The notes under the pieces: generated by a model
What the model saw: the letters and a program-made list of their open reading frames with translations, nothing else
Databases searched by the model: none
What the model was told of the DNA's origin: nothing
Position numbers and translations under genes: made by a program
Shown: in pieces, positions 46,154 through 54,371 of the stretch
Layout: each line of letters begins with the position of its first letter
How positions within the stretch are numbered: the first letter of the stretch is position 1
NCBI RefSeq assembly: GCF_900176205.1
Contig: NZ_LT859959.1
Coordinates: 5,973,001 to 6,037,000 of the forward strand
Length of the DNA: 64,000 nucleotides
Reading direction: 5' to 3'
Origin: Bradyrhizobium sp. ORS 285
GTDB lineage: Bacteria > Pseudomonadota > Alphaproteobacteria > Rhizobiales > Xanthobacteraceae

Positions 46154-46186
46154 TGTTTTGTAACATTGAACCGCAGAAACGTCAAT

Positions 46187-46735
46187 ATGGCTGACATAAA
46201 TTTCTCGTCTCCGACGATGAGCCCCGAGCTGCGCGCGGCTGAGCCTTCCGCGGCCGCTGGCGAGCCGCTGCGCTGGGACATCATCGAGCTGCTGTTCTTC
46301 GCCTATCGCGACTTCGTCGGCGATGCCGACCATGAGCTGGAGGCGTTCGGCTTTGGCCGCGCGCATCATCGCGTGATGCATTTCGTCACACGCTATCCCG
46401 GCCTGAAGGTCGCCGACCTGCTCGACGTCTTGCGCATCACCAAACAGTCGCTCGGCCGCGTGCTCAAGCAGCTGCTCGACGAGGGTTACATCGTGCAGAA
46501 GACCGGCAACAATGATCGCCGGCAGCGCCTTCTTTTCGCCACCCCGAAGGGCGAGGCGCTGGTGGCCAAGCTGGCCGGCCTGCAGACCAAGCGCATCGAT
46601 CGCGCGCTGGAGCAGATCGGACCTGCCGGCGCCGAAAAAGTCCGCCAATTCCTGCGCGCGATGATCGATCGCGACGATCCGGACAAGGTGCTGGAAGCGA
46701 TCTTCCGGACGCCCGTCACCACTGCCAAGGAGTGA
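46187..46735 (+). CDS. MarR-family transcriptional regulator
   Basis: A 182-residue regulator. The winged HTH is in HRVMHFVTRYPGLKVADLLD, then VLRITKQSLGRVLKQLLDEG and the wing QKTGNNDRRQRLLFATPKGE. The N-terminal about 30 residues are an extra Ala/Pro-rich stretch. MarR proteins bind as dimers to inverted repeats and usually respond to phenolic or oxidant ligands. Its stop overlaps the GTG of the response-regulator gene (GTGA), so the regulator and the two-component system form one operon, which is unusual. Confidence 0.9.
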   Translation: MADINFSSPTMSPELRAAEPSAAAGEPLRWDIIELLFFAYRDFVGDADHELEAFGFGRAHHRVMHFVTRYPGLKVADLLDVLRITKQSLGRVLKQLLDEGYIVQKTGNNDRRQRLLFATPKGEALVAKLAGLQTKRIDRALEQIGPAGAEKVRQFLRAMIDRDDPDKVLEAIFRTPVTTAKE

Positions 46736-47463
46736 CCGTGACGATCACCGCCATCGCCCCGCATCAGCCGCAGACGCCGGCTGACGACGCGCCGCATCTG
46801 CTGCTCGTCGACGACGACCGCCGCATCCGCGATCTGCTGTCGCGCTTCCTGCGCGGCGAGGGCTATCGCGTCACCACGGCGGCGAGCGCGAGCGATGCAC
46901 GCGCCAAGCTGACCGGCCTGCATTTCGATCTCCTGATCCTCGACGTCATGATGCCCGGCGAAAGCGGCTTCGACCTCGCCCGCTATATCCGCACGCAGTC
47001 GTCCGTGCCGATCGTGATGCTGACCGCGCGCGCGGAGCCCGAGAGCCGCATCGAGGGGCTGCAGCTCGGCGCCGACGATTACGTCGCCAAACCGTTCGAG
47101 CCGCGCGAGCTCGCGCTGCGCATCGGCAACATCCTCAAGCGCGCCGCGCCGCCGCCGGCCGAGGAAGTCATCGAGCAGATCAGCTTCGGCCCGTTCGTCT
47201 ATCATCTGGCGCGCGGCGAATTGAAACAGGGCGAGGAGATCGTCCACCTCACCGATCGCGAGCGCGAGATGCTGCGCATCCTCGCCACCGCCCGCGGCGA
47301 GACCGTGCCGCGCGGCGCGCTGACCGGCAACGGCACCGTCAACGAGCGCGCCGTCGACGTCCAGATCAACCGCCTGCGCCGCAAGCTCGAGATCGACCCC
47401 GCCAACCCGCTGTTCCTGCAAGCCGTGCGCGGCATCGGCTATCGGCTGATGACCTCGGGCTGA
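46732..47463 (+). CDS. OmpR/PhoB-type response regulator
   Basis: A 243-residue protein. The receiver domain (about 20-140) has the acidic pocket LVDDD, phosphoacceptor D71 in LLILDVMMPGE and K in ADDYVAKPFEP. The C-terminal winged HTH (about 155-240) includes HLTDREREMLRILATARGET and RAVDVQINRLRRKLEIDPAN. The GTG at 46732 overlaps the marR stop; a second GTG at 46738 is possible. The partner kinase follows, separated by 295 bp that contain a large inverted repeat. Confidence 0.93.
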   Translation: MTVTITAIAPHQPQTPADDAPHLLLVDDDRRIRDLLSRFLRGEGYRVTTAASASDARAKLTGLHFDLLILDVMMPGESGFDLARYIRTQSSVPIVMLTARAEPESRIEGLQLGADDYVAKPFEPRELALRIGNILKRAAPPPAEEVIEQISFGPFVYHLARGELKQGEEIVHLTDREREMLRILATARGETVPRGALTGNGTVNERAVDVQINRLRRKLEIDPANPLFLQAVRGIGYRLMTSG

Positions 47464-47549
47464 TGAGCGGGTTGATGATCCGACGCGGGCACCACGATCA
47501 ATCTCTTTTTTCGCGGATGACGTTACACGCACTTCGCGCGGCACATTCG

Positions 47550-47713
47550 GTGCACCCTCTCCCCTTGCGGGAGAGGGTGGATCGCATGAGCGCAGCGAAA
47601 TGCGAACCGGGTGAGGGGTCTGCCTCCACAGACGAGATCGCGGAGGCAGACCCCTCACCCGGTTTCGAACTTCGTTCGAAACCACCCTCTCCCACAAGGG
47701 GAGAGGGTGCACC
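47550..47713. repeat. 164-bp nested inverted repeat between response regulator and kinase
   Basis: The outer ends GTGCACCCTCTCCCC and GGGGAGAGGGTGCACC are complementary. Nested inside are perfect 22-bp arms at 47606-47627 and 47642-47663 around a 14-bp loop. The whole could fold as one long cruciform. It splits a two-component operon. Confidence 0.85.
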
Positions 47714-47758
47714 GACGTCGCCGCGCGCGATCGTGCAACAACAAACAACTCCTTGCGC

Positions 47759-49147
47759 ATGACCACCCTCGACACCGGCCTCACGCTGATCCGCACCGCC
47801 TCGCGCCGCGTGTCGCGGGCCAACAGCATCGTCGGCAACGCCTTCAAGGGCTGGATGCCGACCGGGCTCTACGCCCGCGCGCTGCTGATCATGATCGTGC
47901 CGATGGTGATCCTGCAGACGGTGGTCGCTGGCGTGTTCATGGAGCGGCACTGGAACACGGTGACGCGACGGCTCTCCGCCGCCGTGGTGCAGGACGTCGC
48001 CGCGCTGATCGACATCTACAAGGGCTATCCGCAGGACAAGGATCGCACGATGCTGCGCCGGATCGCGCAGCAGCGGCTCAATCTCGTCGTCGACTTCCTG
48101 CCCGCCGGCGACATGCCGCCGCCCGGTCCGAAGCCGTTCTTCAATCTGCTCGACCAGTCGCTATCGAGCCAGATCGGCCGCCAGATCAGCCGCCCCTATT
48201 GGATCGATACCGTCGGCCGCTCCAACCTGGTCGAGATCCGCATCGCGCTCGACGATGCCGTGATGCGCGTGTTCGCGCAGCGCGGCGCCGCCTACGCGTC
48301 GAACACCGACATCTTCCTGTTCTGGATGGTCGGCACATCATCGATCCTGCTGATCGTCTCGGTGCTGTTCCTGCGCAACCAGATCAAGCCCATCCTGCGG
48401 CTGGCCGACGCCGCCGAGAGTTTCGGCAAGGGCCGCGAGGTGCCGAACTTCCGGCCGCGCGGCGCGCGCGAGGTGCGGCGCGCGGCGCATGCGTTCCTGG
48501 AGATGAAGGCGCGCATCGAGCGCGCGATGGAGCAGCGCACCGCGATGCTGGCCGGTGTCAGCCACGACCTCCGCACTATCCTGACGCGCTTCAAGCTCGA
48601 GCTGGCGCTGCTCGGCGACAGCCCCGAGATCGACGCCATGCGCAAGGATGTCGACGAGATGTCGCACATGCTGGAGGATTATCTGGCGTTCGCGCGCGGC
48701 GACAATGGCGAGATCGCGCAGCCGACCGACATCTCCAACGCGCTGGAAGAGCTGCGCAGCGATGCCGAACGTAACGGCCATTCCGCGACCGTGTCGTTCC
48801 ATGGCCTGCCGGTGGTCACGGTAAAGCCGCAGGCGCTGAAGCGCTGCCTCGGCAATCTCGTCTCCAACGCCGCGCGCCATGCCGATGCGATCGCCATCAC
48901 CGGCCATCGCGACCACCGCTATCTCACCATCACCGTCGATGATGACGGCCCGGGCATTCCCGCCGACATGCGCGAGGAGGTGTTCAAGCCGTTCCTCCGC
49001 CTCGATGACGCCCGCAACCAGGATGAAGGCGGCACCGGCCTCGGCCTCGCCATCGCCCGCGACATCGCGCGATCCCATGGCGGCGACATCACGCTGGGTG
49101 ACAGCCCGATGGGGGGACTAAGGGCGAGCGTGCGGATTCCGGTTTAG
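47759..49147 (+). CDS. EnvZ-like sensor histidine kinase
   Basis: A 462-residue inner-membrane kinase with two membrane helices (ALLIMIVPMVILQTVVAGVF near 45 and FLFWMVGTSSILLIVSVLFL near 195) flanking a periplasmic domain of about 125 residues. HAMP follows, then the H-box GVSHDLRTILTRFKLEL with H269. The usual proline after HDLRT is Ile, a change that in other kinases affects phosphatase activity. The ATPase domain has NLVSNAARHA (N-box), DDDGPGIP (G1) and GGTGLGLAIA (G2). The ATG at 47759 follows a TTG at 47753. It is the cognate partner of the preceding regulator. Confidence 0.92.
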   Translation: MTTLDTGLTLIRTASRRVSRANSIVGNAFKGWMPTGLYARALLIMIVPMVILQTVVAGVFMERHWNTVTRRLSAAVVQDVAALIDIYKGYPQDKDRTMLRRIAQQRLNLVVDFLPAGDMPPPGPKPFFNLLDQSLSSQIGRQISRPYWIDTVGRSNLVEIRIALDDAVMRVFAQRGAAYASNTDIFLFWMVGTSSILLIVSVLFLRNQIKPILRLADAAESFGKGREVPNFRPRGAREVRRAAHAFLEMKARIERAMEQRTAMLAGVSHDLRTILTRFKLELALLGDSPEIDAMRKDVDEMSHMLEDYLAFARGDNGEIAQPTDISNALEELRSDAERNGHSATVSFHGLPVVTVKPQALKRCLGNLVSNAARHADAIAITGHRDHRYLTITVDDDGPGIPADMREEVFKPFLRLDDARNQDEGGTGLGLAIARDIARSHGGDITLGDSPMGGLRASVRIPV

Positions 49148-49174
49148 GGCGGCGTTCGCACCCATACGGCGGTG

Positions 49175-49214
49175 CGCCCCCTCTCCCCGTTCTTCACGGG
49201 GAGAGGGAGCGCAC
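49175..49214. repeat. family A palindromic repeat, short form
   Basis: CCCCTCTCCCCGT/ACGGGGAGAGGG stem with loop TCTTC, then AGCGCAC. Between the kinase and the convergent DUF3617 gene; may serve as a terminator. Confidence 0.7.
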
Positions 49215-49281
49215 TGCCGTCGCGGCAGTCTGCTCGCACTTCTCTCAAGCTCCGTGCGCCACGCAGTCGTCAGCCCGCGAC

Positions 49282-49830
49282 CTACTGCTTCACGCCCGGA
49301 ATCAGGTTCTTCAGCTTGTTCATGTCCTTGACGTTCATCTTCATGCCGCCGGGCATGACGATGTCGCCGGGCTTCTGGTCGGGCTTGCAGGCGCCGAGCC
49401 ACTTGGCCTCGATGGTCATCGCCGTGTCCTTGGTGCCGGCACCGGTGGCGCCGCCCGACATCTTCGATGTGGTCTTCACCGTGTAGGCGGAATTGAAGTC
49501 GCCGGTGATCTCGGCATGCGAGGTCGTGCTCATGCCGCCGAAATTGCAGACGGCATCGCTGACATAGCCCGTCGCCGTCTTCTGGATCTCCTGCTTGGAG
49601 CAGACCTGCTGCGCCATCGGCGAGGCCATGTTGTTCATGTCCTTGTCGGTGGCCTCGTCGGTGCAGTGCTGCATCGTCATGTCGGGCGTCTGGCCGCCGG
49701 ACCTGACCATCTTCAGCTCCCATAGCCCCGCCTTGCGGACCGGCAGGTCCACGGCGCGGGCCTCATGGTTGGCGGCCACACTGAGAAGGCAGCAGGCCAA
49801 CAGGCCGAGGGCGGTGCGGGTGCGTGTCAT
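49282..49830 (-). CDS. DUF3617-family secreted protein
   Basis: A 182-residue protein with a signal peptide (TRTALGLLACCLLSVAANHE, cut near ARA-V). The mature domain has the DUF3617 pattern: RKAGLWELKMV near its start, MQHCTDEATDKDM and QEIQKTATGYVSDAVCNF with paired cysteines, ending in DNA KWLGACKPDQKPGDIVMPGG. It is predicted periplasmic. The family is widespread in proteobacteria with no assigned function. The start at 49830 gives a natural signal sequence. Confidence 0.85.
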   Translation of the reverse strand: MTRTRTALGLLACCLLSVAANHEARAVDLPVRKAGLWELKMVRSGGQTPDMTMQHCTDEATDKDMNNMASPMAQQVCSKQEIQKTATGYVSDAVCNFGGMSTTSHAEITGDFNSAYTVKTTSKMSGGATGAGTKDTAMTIEAKWLGACKPDQKPGDIVMPGGMKMNVKDMNKLKNLIPGVKQ

Positions 49831-49913
49831 CAGGTTCGTTCCAGATCGTTGCGCGATGCCGGAGCGAATGCCGCCAAAAGATGGCAATTAGGAGAACGTC
49901 AGTTGATCGAACG

Positions 49914-50219
49914 TCAGTACAGCGTCCGCAGCGGCCGCTGCGCCGAGCCGTAGGGTACCCAGCGGCAGGCGAACGAGACATAGCCGCCGTAGCGCGCGTC
50001 GACAGCCTTGAACTTCGCGACCTTGCCGTAGGAGGCGCAATGGTCGACCGCGAGCTGGCGCGCGTCGGTGGTCTGGGCCAGCTGATAGGAAATGATGCCG
50101 CCGGTGTCGTTGCCCTTGAAGGCCGGCACCACGTCGGCCTGGGCGGCCGCGGCGGTCAGCAACGTTCCCAAGGCCACCAGGCCTGCAGTCTTCACGAATC
50201 CGGCCTTGAGCGTCCGCAT
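49914..50219 (-). CDS. small secreted protein of unknown function
   Basis: A 101-residue protein with a signal peptide (MRTLKAGFVKTAGLVALGTL, cut near AQA-D). The mature part (VVPAFKGNDTGGIISYQLAQ to VSFACRWVPYGSAQRPLRTL) contains two cysteines that could form one disulfide. AAGGAG is perfectly placed before the ATG at 50219. The family is not recognised; secreted proteins of this size are common in Bradyrhizobium. Confidence 0.75.
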   Translation of the reverse strand: MRTLKAGFVKTAGLVALGTLLTAAAAQADVVPAFKGNDTGGIISYQLAQTTDARQLAVDHCASYGKVAKFKAVDARYGGYVSFACRWVPYGSAQRPLRTLY

Positions 50220-50387
50220 TGCATTCTCCTTGCGCTGGCCTGCCATTCTAAAGGTCCTGTCCGGCCAAGAAAAGAACACCGCTCATCGGTTAACAGGACT
50301 AATCGTGGAGTGTTGCCGCGTTGCACTTGACCTCCTGTGGCCGCCGCGGCACGGTCCACGCTCCCGGATCAGCCTTTCGGACGGCCC

Positions 50388-50852
50388 ATGCGCGACTTCA
50401 GCTCCTCGATCAAGACATTCGGCGCCGCCTGCGGCGCGTTGGTTGCCGCCCTGGTCGCGACGGCCCCGGCGCATGCCGCCAATCCGCTCGAGCTGAACTT
50501 CTGGCTGTCGGGGCCCAAATATGAAGGCCGGGTCGCCCCCTGCGAGGCAGCCATCCCGACCATCGTCAGCCGATTCCAGGAGAAGGAAAGCACCTTCTGG
50601 AATTCGTCGCTGCAGATCACCGGCGTCGCCAATGTCCATGAGATCGCCTTCCGTCCCTGGCAGTCCGACAACATTCCGCGCCGCTTCTGCACCGGCAGCG
50701 TGATGATCAGCGACGGCAAGGCGCGCACCGTCAATTTCTCGATCATCGAGGACGGCGGCTTCGCCGGTTATGACCAGGGTGTCGAATTCTGCGTCGTCGG
50801 CCTGGACCGCAACTGGGCGTTCAATCCGGCCTGCCGCGCCGCCAAGCCCTGA
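50388..50852 (+). CDS. secreted protein of unknown function
   Basis: A 154-residue protein with a signal peptide (IKTFGAACGALVAALVATAP, cut near AHA-A). The mature part begins NPLELNFWLSGPKYEGRVAP and contains four cysteines (CEAAIP, RRFCTGS, VEFCVVG, NPACRAA), probably two disulfides. FAGYDQGVEFCVVGLDRNWA is a distinctive C-terminal segment. A rho-independent terminator follows. The ATG at 50388 was chosen as the start of the signal peptide. Confidence 0.78.
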   Translation: MRDFSSSIKTFGAACGALVAALVATAPAHAANPLELNFWLSGPKYEGRVAPCEAAIPTIVSRFQEKESTFWNSSLQITGVANVHEIAFRPWQSDNIPRRFCTGSVMISDGKARTVNFSIIEDGGFAGYDQGVEFCVVGLDRNWAFNPACRAAKP

Positions 50853-50909
50853 TTCGGCAATCGCCGTTCAAGGCAGATTGGTCTGAACCCATCCTCCGAA
50901 CATGCGATG

Positions 50910-50937
50910 TGGCTGCCTCCGGGCAGCCATTTTTGTT
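50910..50937 (+). terminator. rho-independent terminator
   Basis: TGGCTGCC/GGCAGCCA stem around TCC then TTTTTGTT. It ends the transcript of the secreted-protein gene, 58 bp past its stop. Confidence 0.8.
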
Positions 50938-50992
50938 CTTGAAATGTTCCGAAGTGCTGGTAGGCTCCCGCCATTGTCCGGGGGAGTTCGCC

Positions 50993-51697
50993 ATGTTCGA
51001 TTGCCTGCGCCGACCTGCCGTCTTCTTTGCCAGAACGATCGTCTGCCTGACCCTGCTGATCGGCGCGCTCGCCATAAGGCCGGCCGACGCGCAGGACCGC
51101 CGCCAGAACGCGCCGGGTGCATTCGACTTTTACGTACTGTCGCTGTCCTGGTCGCCGTCGTTCTGCGCCGAGGCCGAGGAGCGCGGCGGCCGGGGCAGCC
51201 GCTCACAGCAATGCAGCGGCCGGCCCTACTCCTTCGTCGTGCACGGGCTGTGGCCGCAATATGAGACCGGCTATCCGGAATATTGCGAGCAGCCGGCGCC
51301 GCGCCTGCCGCGCAACATCATGACCTCGATGCTCGATCTGATGCCGGCGCCGGGCCTGATCTACAACGAGTGGGACAAGCACGGCACCTGCGCCGGCCTG
51401 TCGGCGAAGGCCTATTTCGAGGCGATTCGCAAAGCCCGCGCCGCCATCAAGATCCCGCCGGAATTCCTCGATCTGTCGGAAGCGAAGACGGTATCTCCGG
51501 CCGCGATCGAGGAAGCCTTCATCAAGGCCAACCCCAAGCTGACGACCTCAAGCATTGCCGTGACCTGCAATCGCACCCGGCTGAGCGAAGTGCGGATCTG
51601 CCTCTCCAAGGACCTGGAGTTCCGCAGCTGTGACGAGGTCGACCGCCAGGCCTGCCGCCGCGATGAGGTCAACATGCCGCCGGTGCGCGGCGGCTAA
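50993..51697 (+). CDS. secreted ribonuclease T2-family enzyme
   Basis: A 234-residue protein with a signal peptide (IVCLTLLIGALAIRPADAQD). The mature enzyme has both T2 active-site blocks: CAS1 FVVHGLWPQ with H84, and CAS2 NEWDKHGTC with E126, K129 and H130. YVLSLSWSPSFC is the typical first strand. RNase T2 enzymes cleave single-stranded RNA with little base preference in the periplasm, for RNA scavenging. Several cysteine pairs fit the family. GGGGGAG is upstream of the ATG at 50993. Confidence 0.95.
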   Translation: MFDCLRRPAVFFARTIVCLTLLIGALAIRPADAQDRRQNAPGAFDFYVLSLSWSPSFCAEAEERGGRGSRSQQCSGRPYSFVVHGLWPQYETGYPEYCEQPAPRLPRNIMTSMLDLMPAPGLIYNEWDKHGTCAGLSAKAYFEAIRKARAAIKIPPEFLDLSEAKTVSPAAIEEAFIKANPKLTTSSIAVTCNRTRLSEVRICLSKDLEFRSCDEVDRQACRRDEVNMPPVRGG

Positions 51698-51797
51698 GCA
51701 TGATCCGGAAAAGTGCGCAGCGGTTTTCCGAAAAGATCATGCGCAAACAATAACCTAAAGTGCGATGACGATTCATCCTGATCTCATCGCGCTTTAG
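51698..51797. repeat. 100-bp double-hairpin repeat, family G, copy 1
   Basis: Starts immediately after the RNase T2 TAA. GCATGATC...GATCATGC forms one stem and the AAAG(T/C)GCGATGA...TCATCGCGCTTT pair a second. The copy at 62605-62704 differs by one base (T here, C there). Ends in CGCTTTAG, so it may serve as a terminator. Confidence 0.9.
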
Positions 51798-51895
51798 AAG
51801 CTCCAGCGGCTCGGCCGCAGGTCCGGTTCGATCGCCGGCGGCGGACGACAACGACGGGGTACCCTTTTGGCGCGGAACGGCGTAACTCCGGCGGC

Positions 51896-52756
51896 ATGAA
51901 CTACCGACACGCCTTTCATGCCGGCGGCTTCGCCGACGTCATCAAGCACATCGTGCTGACGCGCATCCTGATCTATTTGCAGGAGAAGCCGGCGGCATTC
52001 CGGGTGATCGATACCCATGCCGGCGCCGGTCTCTATGACCTTACCGGCGACGAGGCGACGCGCAGCGGCGAGTACCTCACCGGCATCGCGCGGCTGCTAC
52101 AGGCGCGTCTGTCGGACGAAGCCTATGCACTGCTTCAACCATATCTCGACGTCGTCCGATCGTTCAATCCGAAGGCCGAGCTCGTCGCCTATCCCGGCTC
52201 GCCGCTGATCGCGCGCGCGCTGCTGCGGCCGCAGGACCGCATGACCTTGTGCGAGCTGGCGCCGGTCCCGCGCAAGCAGCTGATCGATGCGCTGCGCCGC
52301 GACACGCAGGCGCGTGTCGTCGATCTCGACGGCTGGGTTGCCCTGCCCGCCTTCGTGCCGCCGAACGAGCGCCGCGGCGTGGTGCTGATCGATCCGGCGT
52401 TCGAGGCCAAGGATGAGTTCGAGCGGCTCACGGACCGTTTCGCTGCGGCCTACGCGAAATGGACAACCGGTATCTATGTGCTCTGGTATCCCGCCAAGAG
52501 CCGCCGCGCGACCGAGCAACTCGCCGAGCGCGTTGCCCAACTCGCAGCTGCGGCCAAACCGGCGGGCAAGGTGCTGCGTATCGAGTTCAGCGTTGCGCCG
52601 CAGATCGAAGGCGAGGCGCTGACCTCGACCGGGCTCCTGGTCGTGAACCCGCCCTGGACATTGCATGATGAGCTGAAGCTCATCCTGCAGGAGCTGGTCA
52701 GGCCGCTCGGCCAGGGCGGCGCAGCACGCTTCCGTCTGGAAATCCCCAAAGCTTGA
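51896..52756 (+). CDS. rlmJ: RlmJ-family 23S rRNA adenine-N6 methyltransferase
   Basis: A 286-residue homologue of RlmJ, which methylates A2030 of 23S rRNA. The family N-terminus MNYRHAFHAGGFADVIKHIV is complete, followed by IDTHAGAGLYDLTGDEATRS (SAM-binding motif). The catalytic motif IV of N6-adenine methyltransferases is (D/N)PP(Y/F); here it is D166-P-A-F, so the second proline is alanine. The remaining strands and the C-terminal NPPWTLHDELKLILQELVRP are normal. Activity may be retained or reduced; this cannot be settled here. Confidence 0.88.
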   Translation: MNYRHAFHAGGFADVIKHIVLTRILIYLQEKPAAFRVIDTHAGAGLYDLTGDEATRSGEYLTGIARLLQARLSDEAYALLQPYLDVVRSFNPKAELVAYPGSPLIARALLRPQDRMTLCELAPVPRKQLIDALRRDTQARVVDLDGWVALPAFVPPNERRGVVLIDPAFEAKDEFERLTDRFAAAYAKWTTGIYVLWYPAKSRRATEQLAERVAQLAAAAKPAGKVLRIEFSVAPQIEGEALTSTGLLVVNPPWTLHDELKLILQELVRPLGQGGAARFRLEIPKA

Positions 52757-53008
52757 CACCGATACTGGTCGAAAAGCCGTAGTCAATCGGCGCGGAACCG
52801 TATTATTGTGTCTGATTGTAAGACTGGCTTTACGTTCCGCTTCCGCGAATGGTTGCGGCGGGGTGATCAAGGCCTAATAAGATCCGGCGATCCGGCGCGC
52901 CAAGCGCTGGGCGTTAAGGTGGCCAACGCTTTCCGATCAAAGTGATGTCCGGTCGGACGCTGCGCAGGGCGCGCAGTGGAGGAAGCATTGCGGGGGAGGA
53001 GTTTCCCG

Positions 53009-53224
53009 ATGGCCATGACTGGGACAGTCAAGTTCTTCAACGGTGAGCGCGGCTACGGCTTCATCAAGCCGGATGATGGTGGACGCGATGTGTTCGTGCA
53101 CATCACGGCTGTCGAGCGCGCCGGCTTGAAGGACCTGACCGAGGGACAGCGTATCAGCTTCGAGGTCGAGCCCGACAAGAAGGGCAAGGGTCCGAAAGCG
53201 GTGAACCTGGTCCTGTCGTCCTGA
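53009..53224 (+). CDS. CspA-family cold-shock protein
   Basis: A 71-residue single cold-shock domain. Both RNA-binding motifs are intact: RNP1 GYGFI in NGERGYGFIKPDDG and RNP2 VFVHI. It should bind single-stranded RNA or DNA and act as an RNA chaperone. The ATG at 53009 has GGGGGAGGAG at 52992-53001. The leader upstream is about 250 bp long without a gene, as in many csp genes whose leader controls translation; no known leader motif is visible. Confidence 0.96.
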   Translation: MAMTGTVKFFNGERGYGFIKPDDGGRDVFVHITAVERAGLKDLTEGQRISFEVEPDKKGKGPKAVNLVLSS

Positions 53225-53410
53225 GGCGGGCCCGCCGGCCACGGTTCACGCGCCAGCGTGACTGTAGCAGCGGGCGCCTCGACCTCATTCGTTCGTTGGT
53301 TTTGGAAGCTACCGGCAACGCAGCCGGTCCGCGTGCGCAGCGTTTGCTGACCAGTACGTGCAGGCTGCGTTCGACGCCGCACGCCTCCAGATCGCATCGA
53401 GAATCAGAGT

Positions 53411-53441
53411 AAAAAAATCCCGGCCGCGCGAGCGGCCGGGA
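53411..53441 (-). terminator. rho-independent terminator of the outer-membrane protein gene
   Basis: On the minus strand CCCGGCCGC/GCGGCCGGG with loop TCGC is followed by ATTTTTTT. It lies 42 bp past the stop of the barrel protein gene. Confidence 0.85.
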
Positions 53442-53482
53442 GGTTGTCGTTCGACGTTTCTTCTTCCTATCCCGTTTTGCTA

Positions 53483-54118
53483 TCAGAACCGGAAGTTGAT
53501 GCCCAAGCGCACCAATCCCGACCGATAGTCGTTCTTCGCCCCCGTGATCACGAAATTGCTGCTGTCGAGATCGACATAGAGATATTCGATCTTGGCGCTC
53601 CAGTTCTGCGTCAGCCCGACCTCGGTGCCGACGCCGAGCGTCCACCCGACCGCGGTGTGCGATTCCGACAGACCGAATGTCTCCGCACGCAGCGAGCCCA
53701 AGGCGAGGCCGCCGGTGCCGTAGAACAGGATGTTGTTGAAGGAATAGCCGGCGCGGCCGCGCAAGGTGCCGAACCAGGGGTTCGAGAACTTCCACGGCGC
53801 GAACGTGTCGTTCGCCCCCGTCAGGTTGAAGTCGCCTTCGAGACCGAACACCCAGGGACCGTTCTGCCAGTTGTAGCCCGCGGTGATGCCACCGGTCAGG
53901 CCGGACGGCTTGGTCGCGTTGTTGCCGACAGTGCCCCATTCATAGCCCAGCGTACCGCCGAGATACGGGCCAGCCCAGCTATAGGCATTGAGGGGCTGGT
54001 TCACCGTATAGGGCGCGCCGCGCCCATAGCCGAGGTCGGCCGCCTGCGCCGACACCGAGCCGAAAGCCGCTGCGCCAAACCCCGCCGCGACGGCAGCACC
54101 GACCAAGAACCTGTTCAT
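53483..54118 (-). CDS. outer-membrane beta-barrel protein (Omp25/RopB-like)
   Basis: A 211-residue protein with a signal peptide (VGAAVAAGFGAAAFGSVSAQ, cut near AQA-A). The mature part is an eight-stranded barrel: WAGPYLGGTLGYEWGTV, TAGYNWQNGPWVFGLEGDFN, and others, ending GINFRF with the C-terminal phenylalanine required for BamA recognition. Domain type OMP_b-brl, as in Brucella Omp25/31 and rhizobial RopB. It has its own strong terminator. Its promoter lies in 54119-54371, divergent from uvrC. Confidence 0.92.
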   Translation of the reverse strand: MNRFLVGAAVAAGFGAAAFGSVSAQAADLGYGRGAPYTVNQPLNAYSWAGPYLGGTLGYEWGTVGNNATKPSGLTGGITAGYNWQNGPWVFGLEGDFNLTGANDTFAPWKFSNPWFGTLRGRAGYSFNNILFYGTGGLALGSLRAETFGLSESHTAVGWTLGVGTEVGLTQNWSAKIEYLYVDLDSSNFVITGAKNDYRSGLVRLGINFRF

Positions 54119-54371
54119 CGCTCACTCCACGCCACTCGCCGCGACCACCCGGAGCAAGCGCCGCGCGATCGCGGCGCGGGCCGGCATGGTTACGGAACTC
54201 CGTCCTTTTTCGTGAGCATTTATCGAGAGTTTTAGGTTAAGCCGTTGTTAAGCCCGGTTAGCGGGCCATTAATGTGCTTAACGAAGCGTTACCGCCTCCT
54301 TCTCTCCCTGCCCTGTGCATGGCGCGTGCACACGCTGGCGAGACGACGCGGCAGCGCTTAATTTGTCGAAC

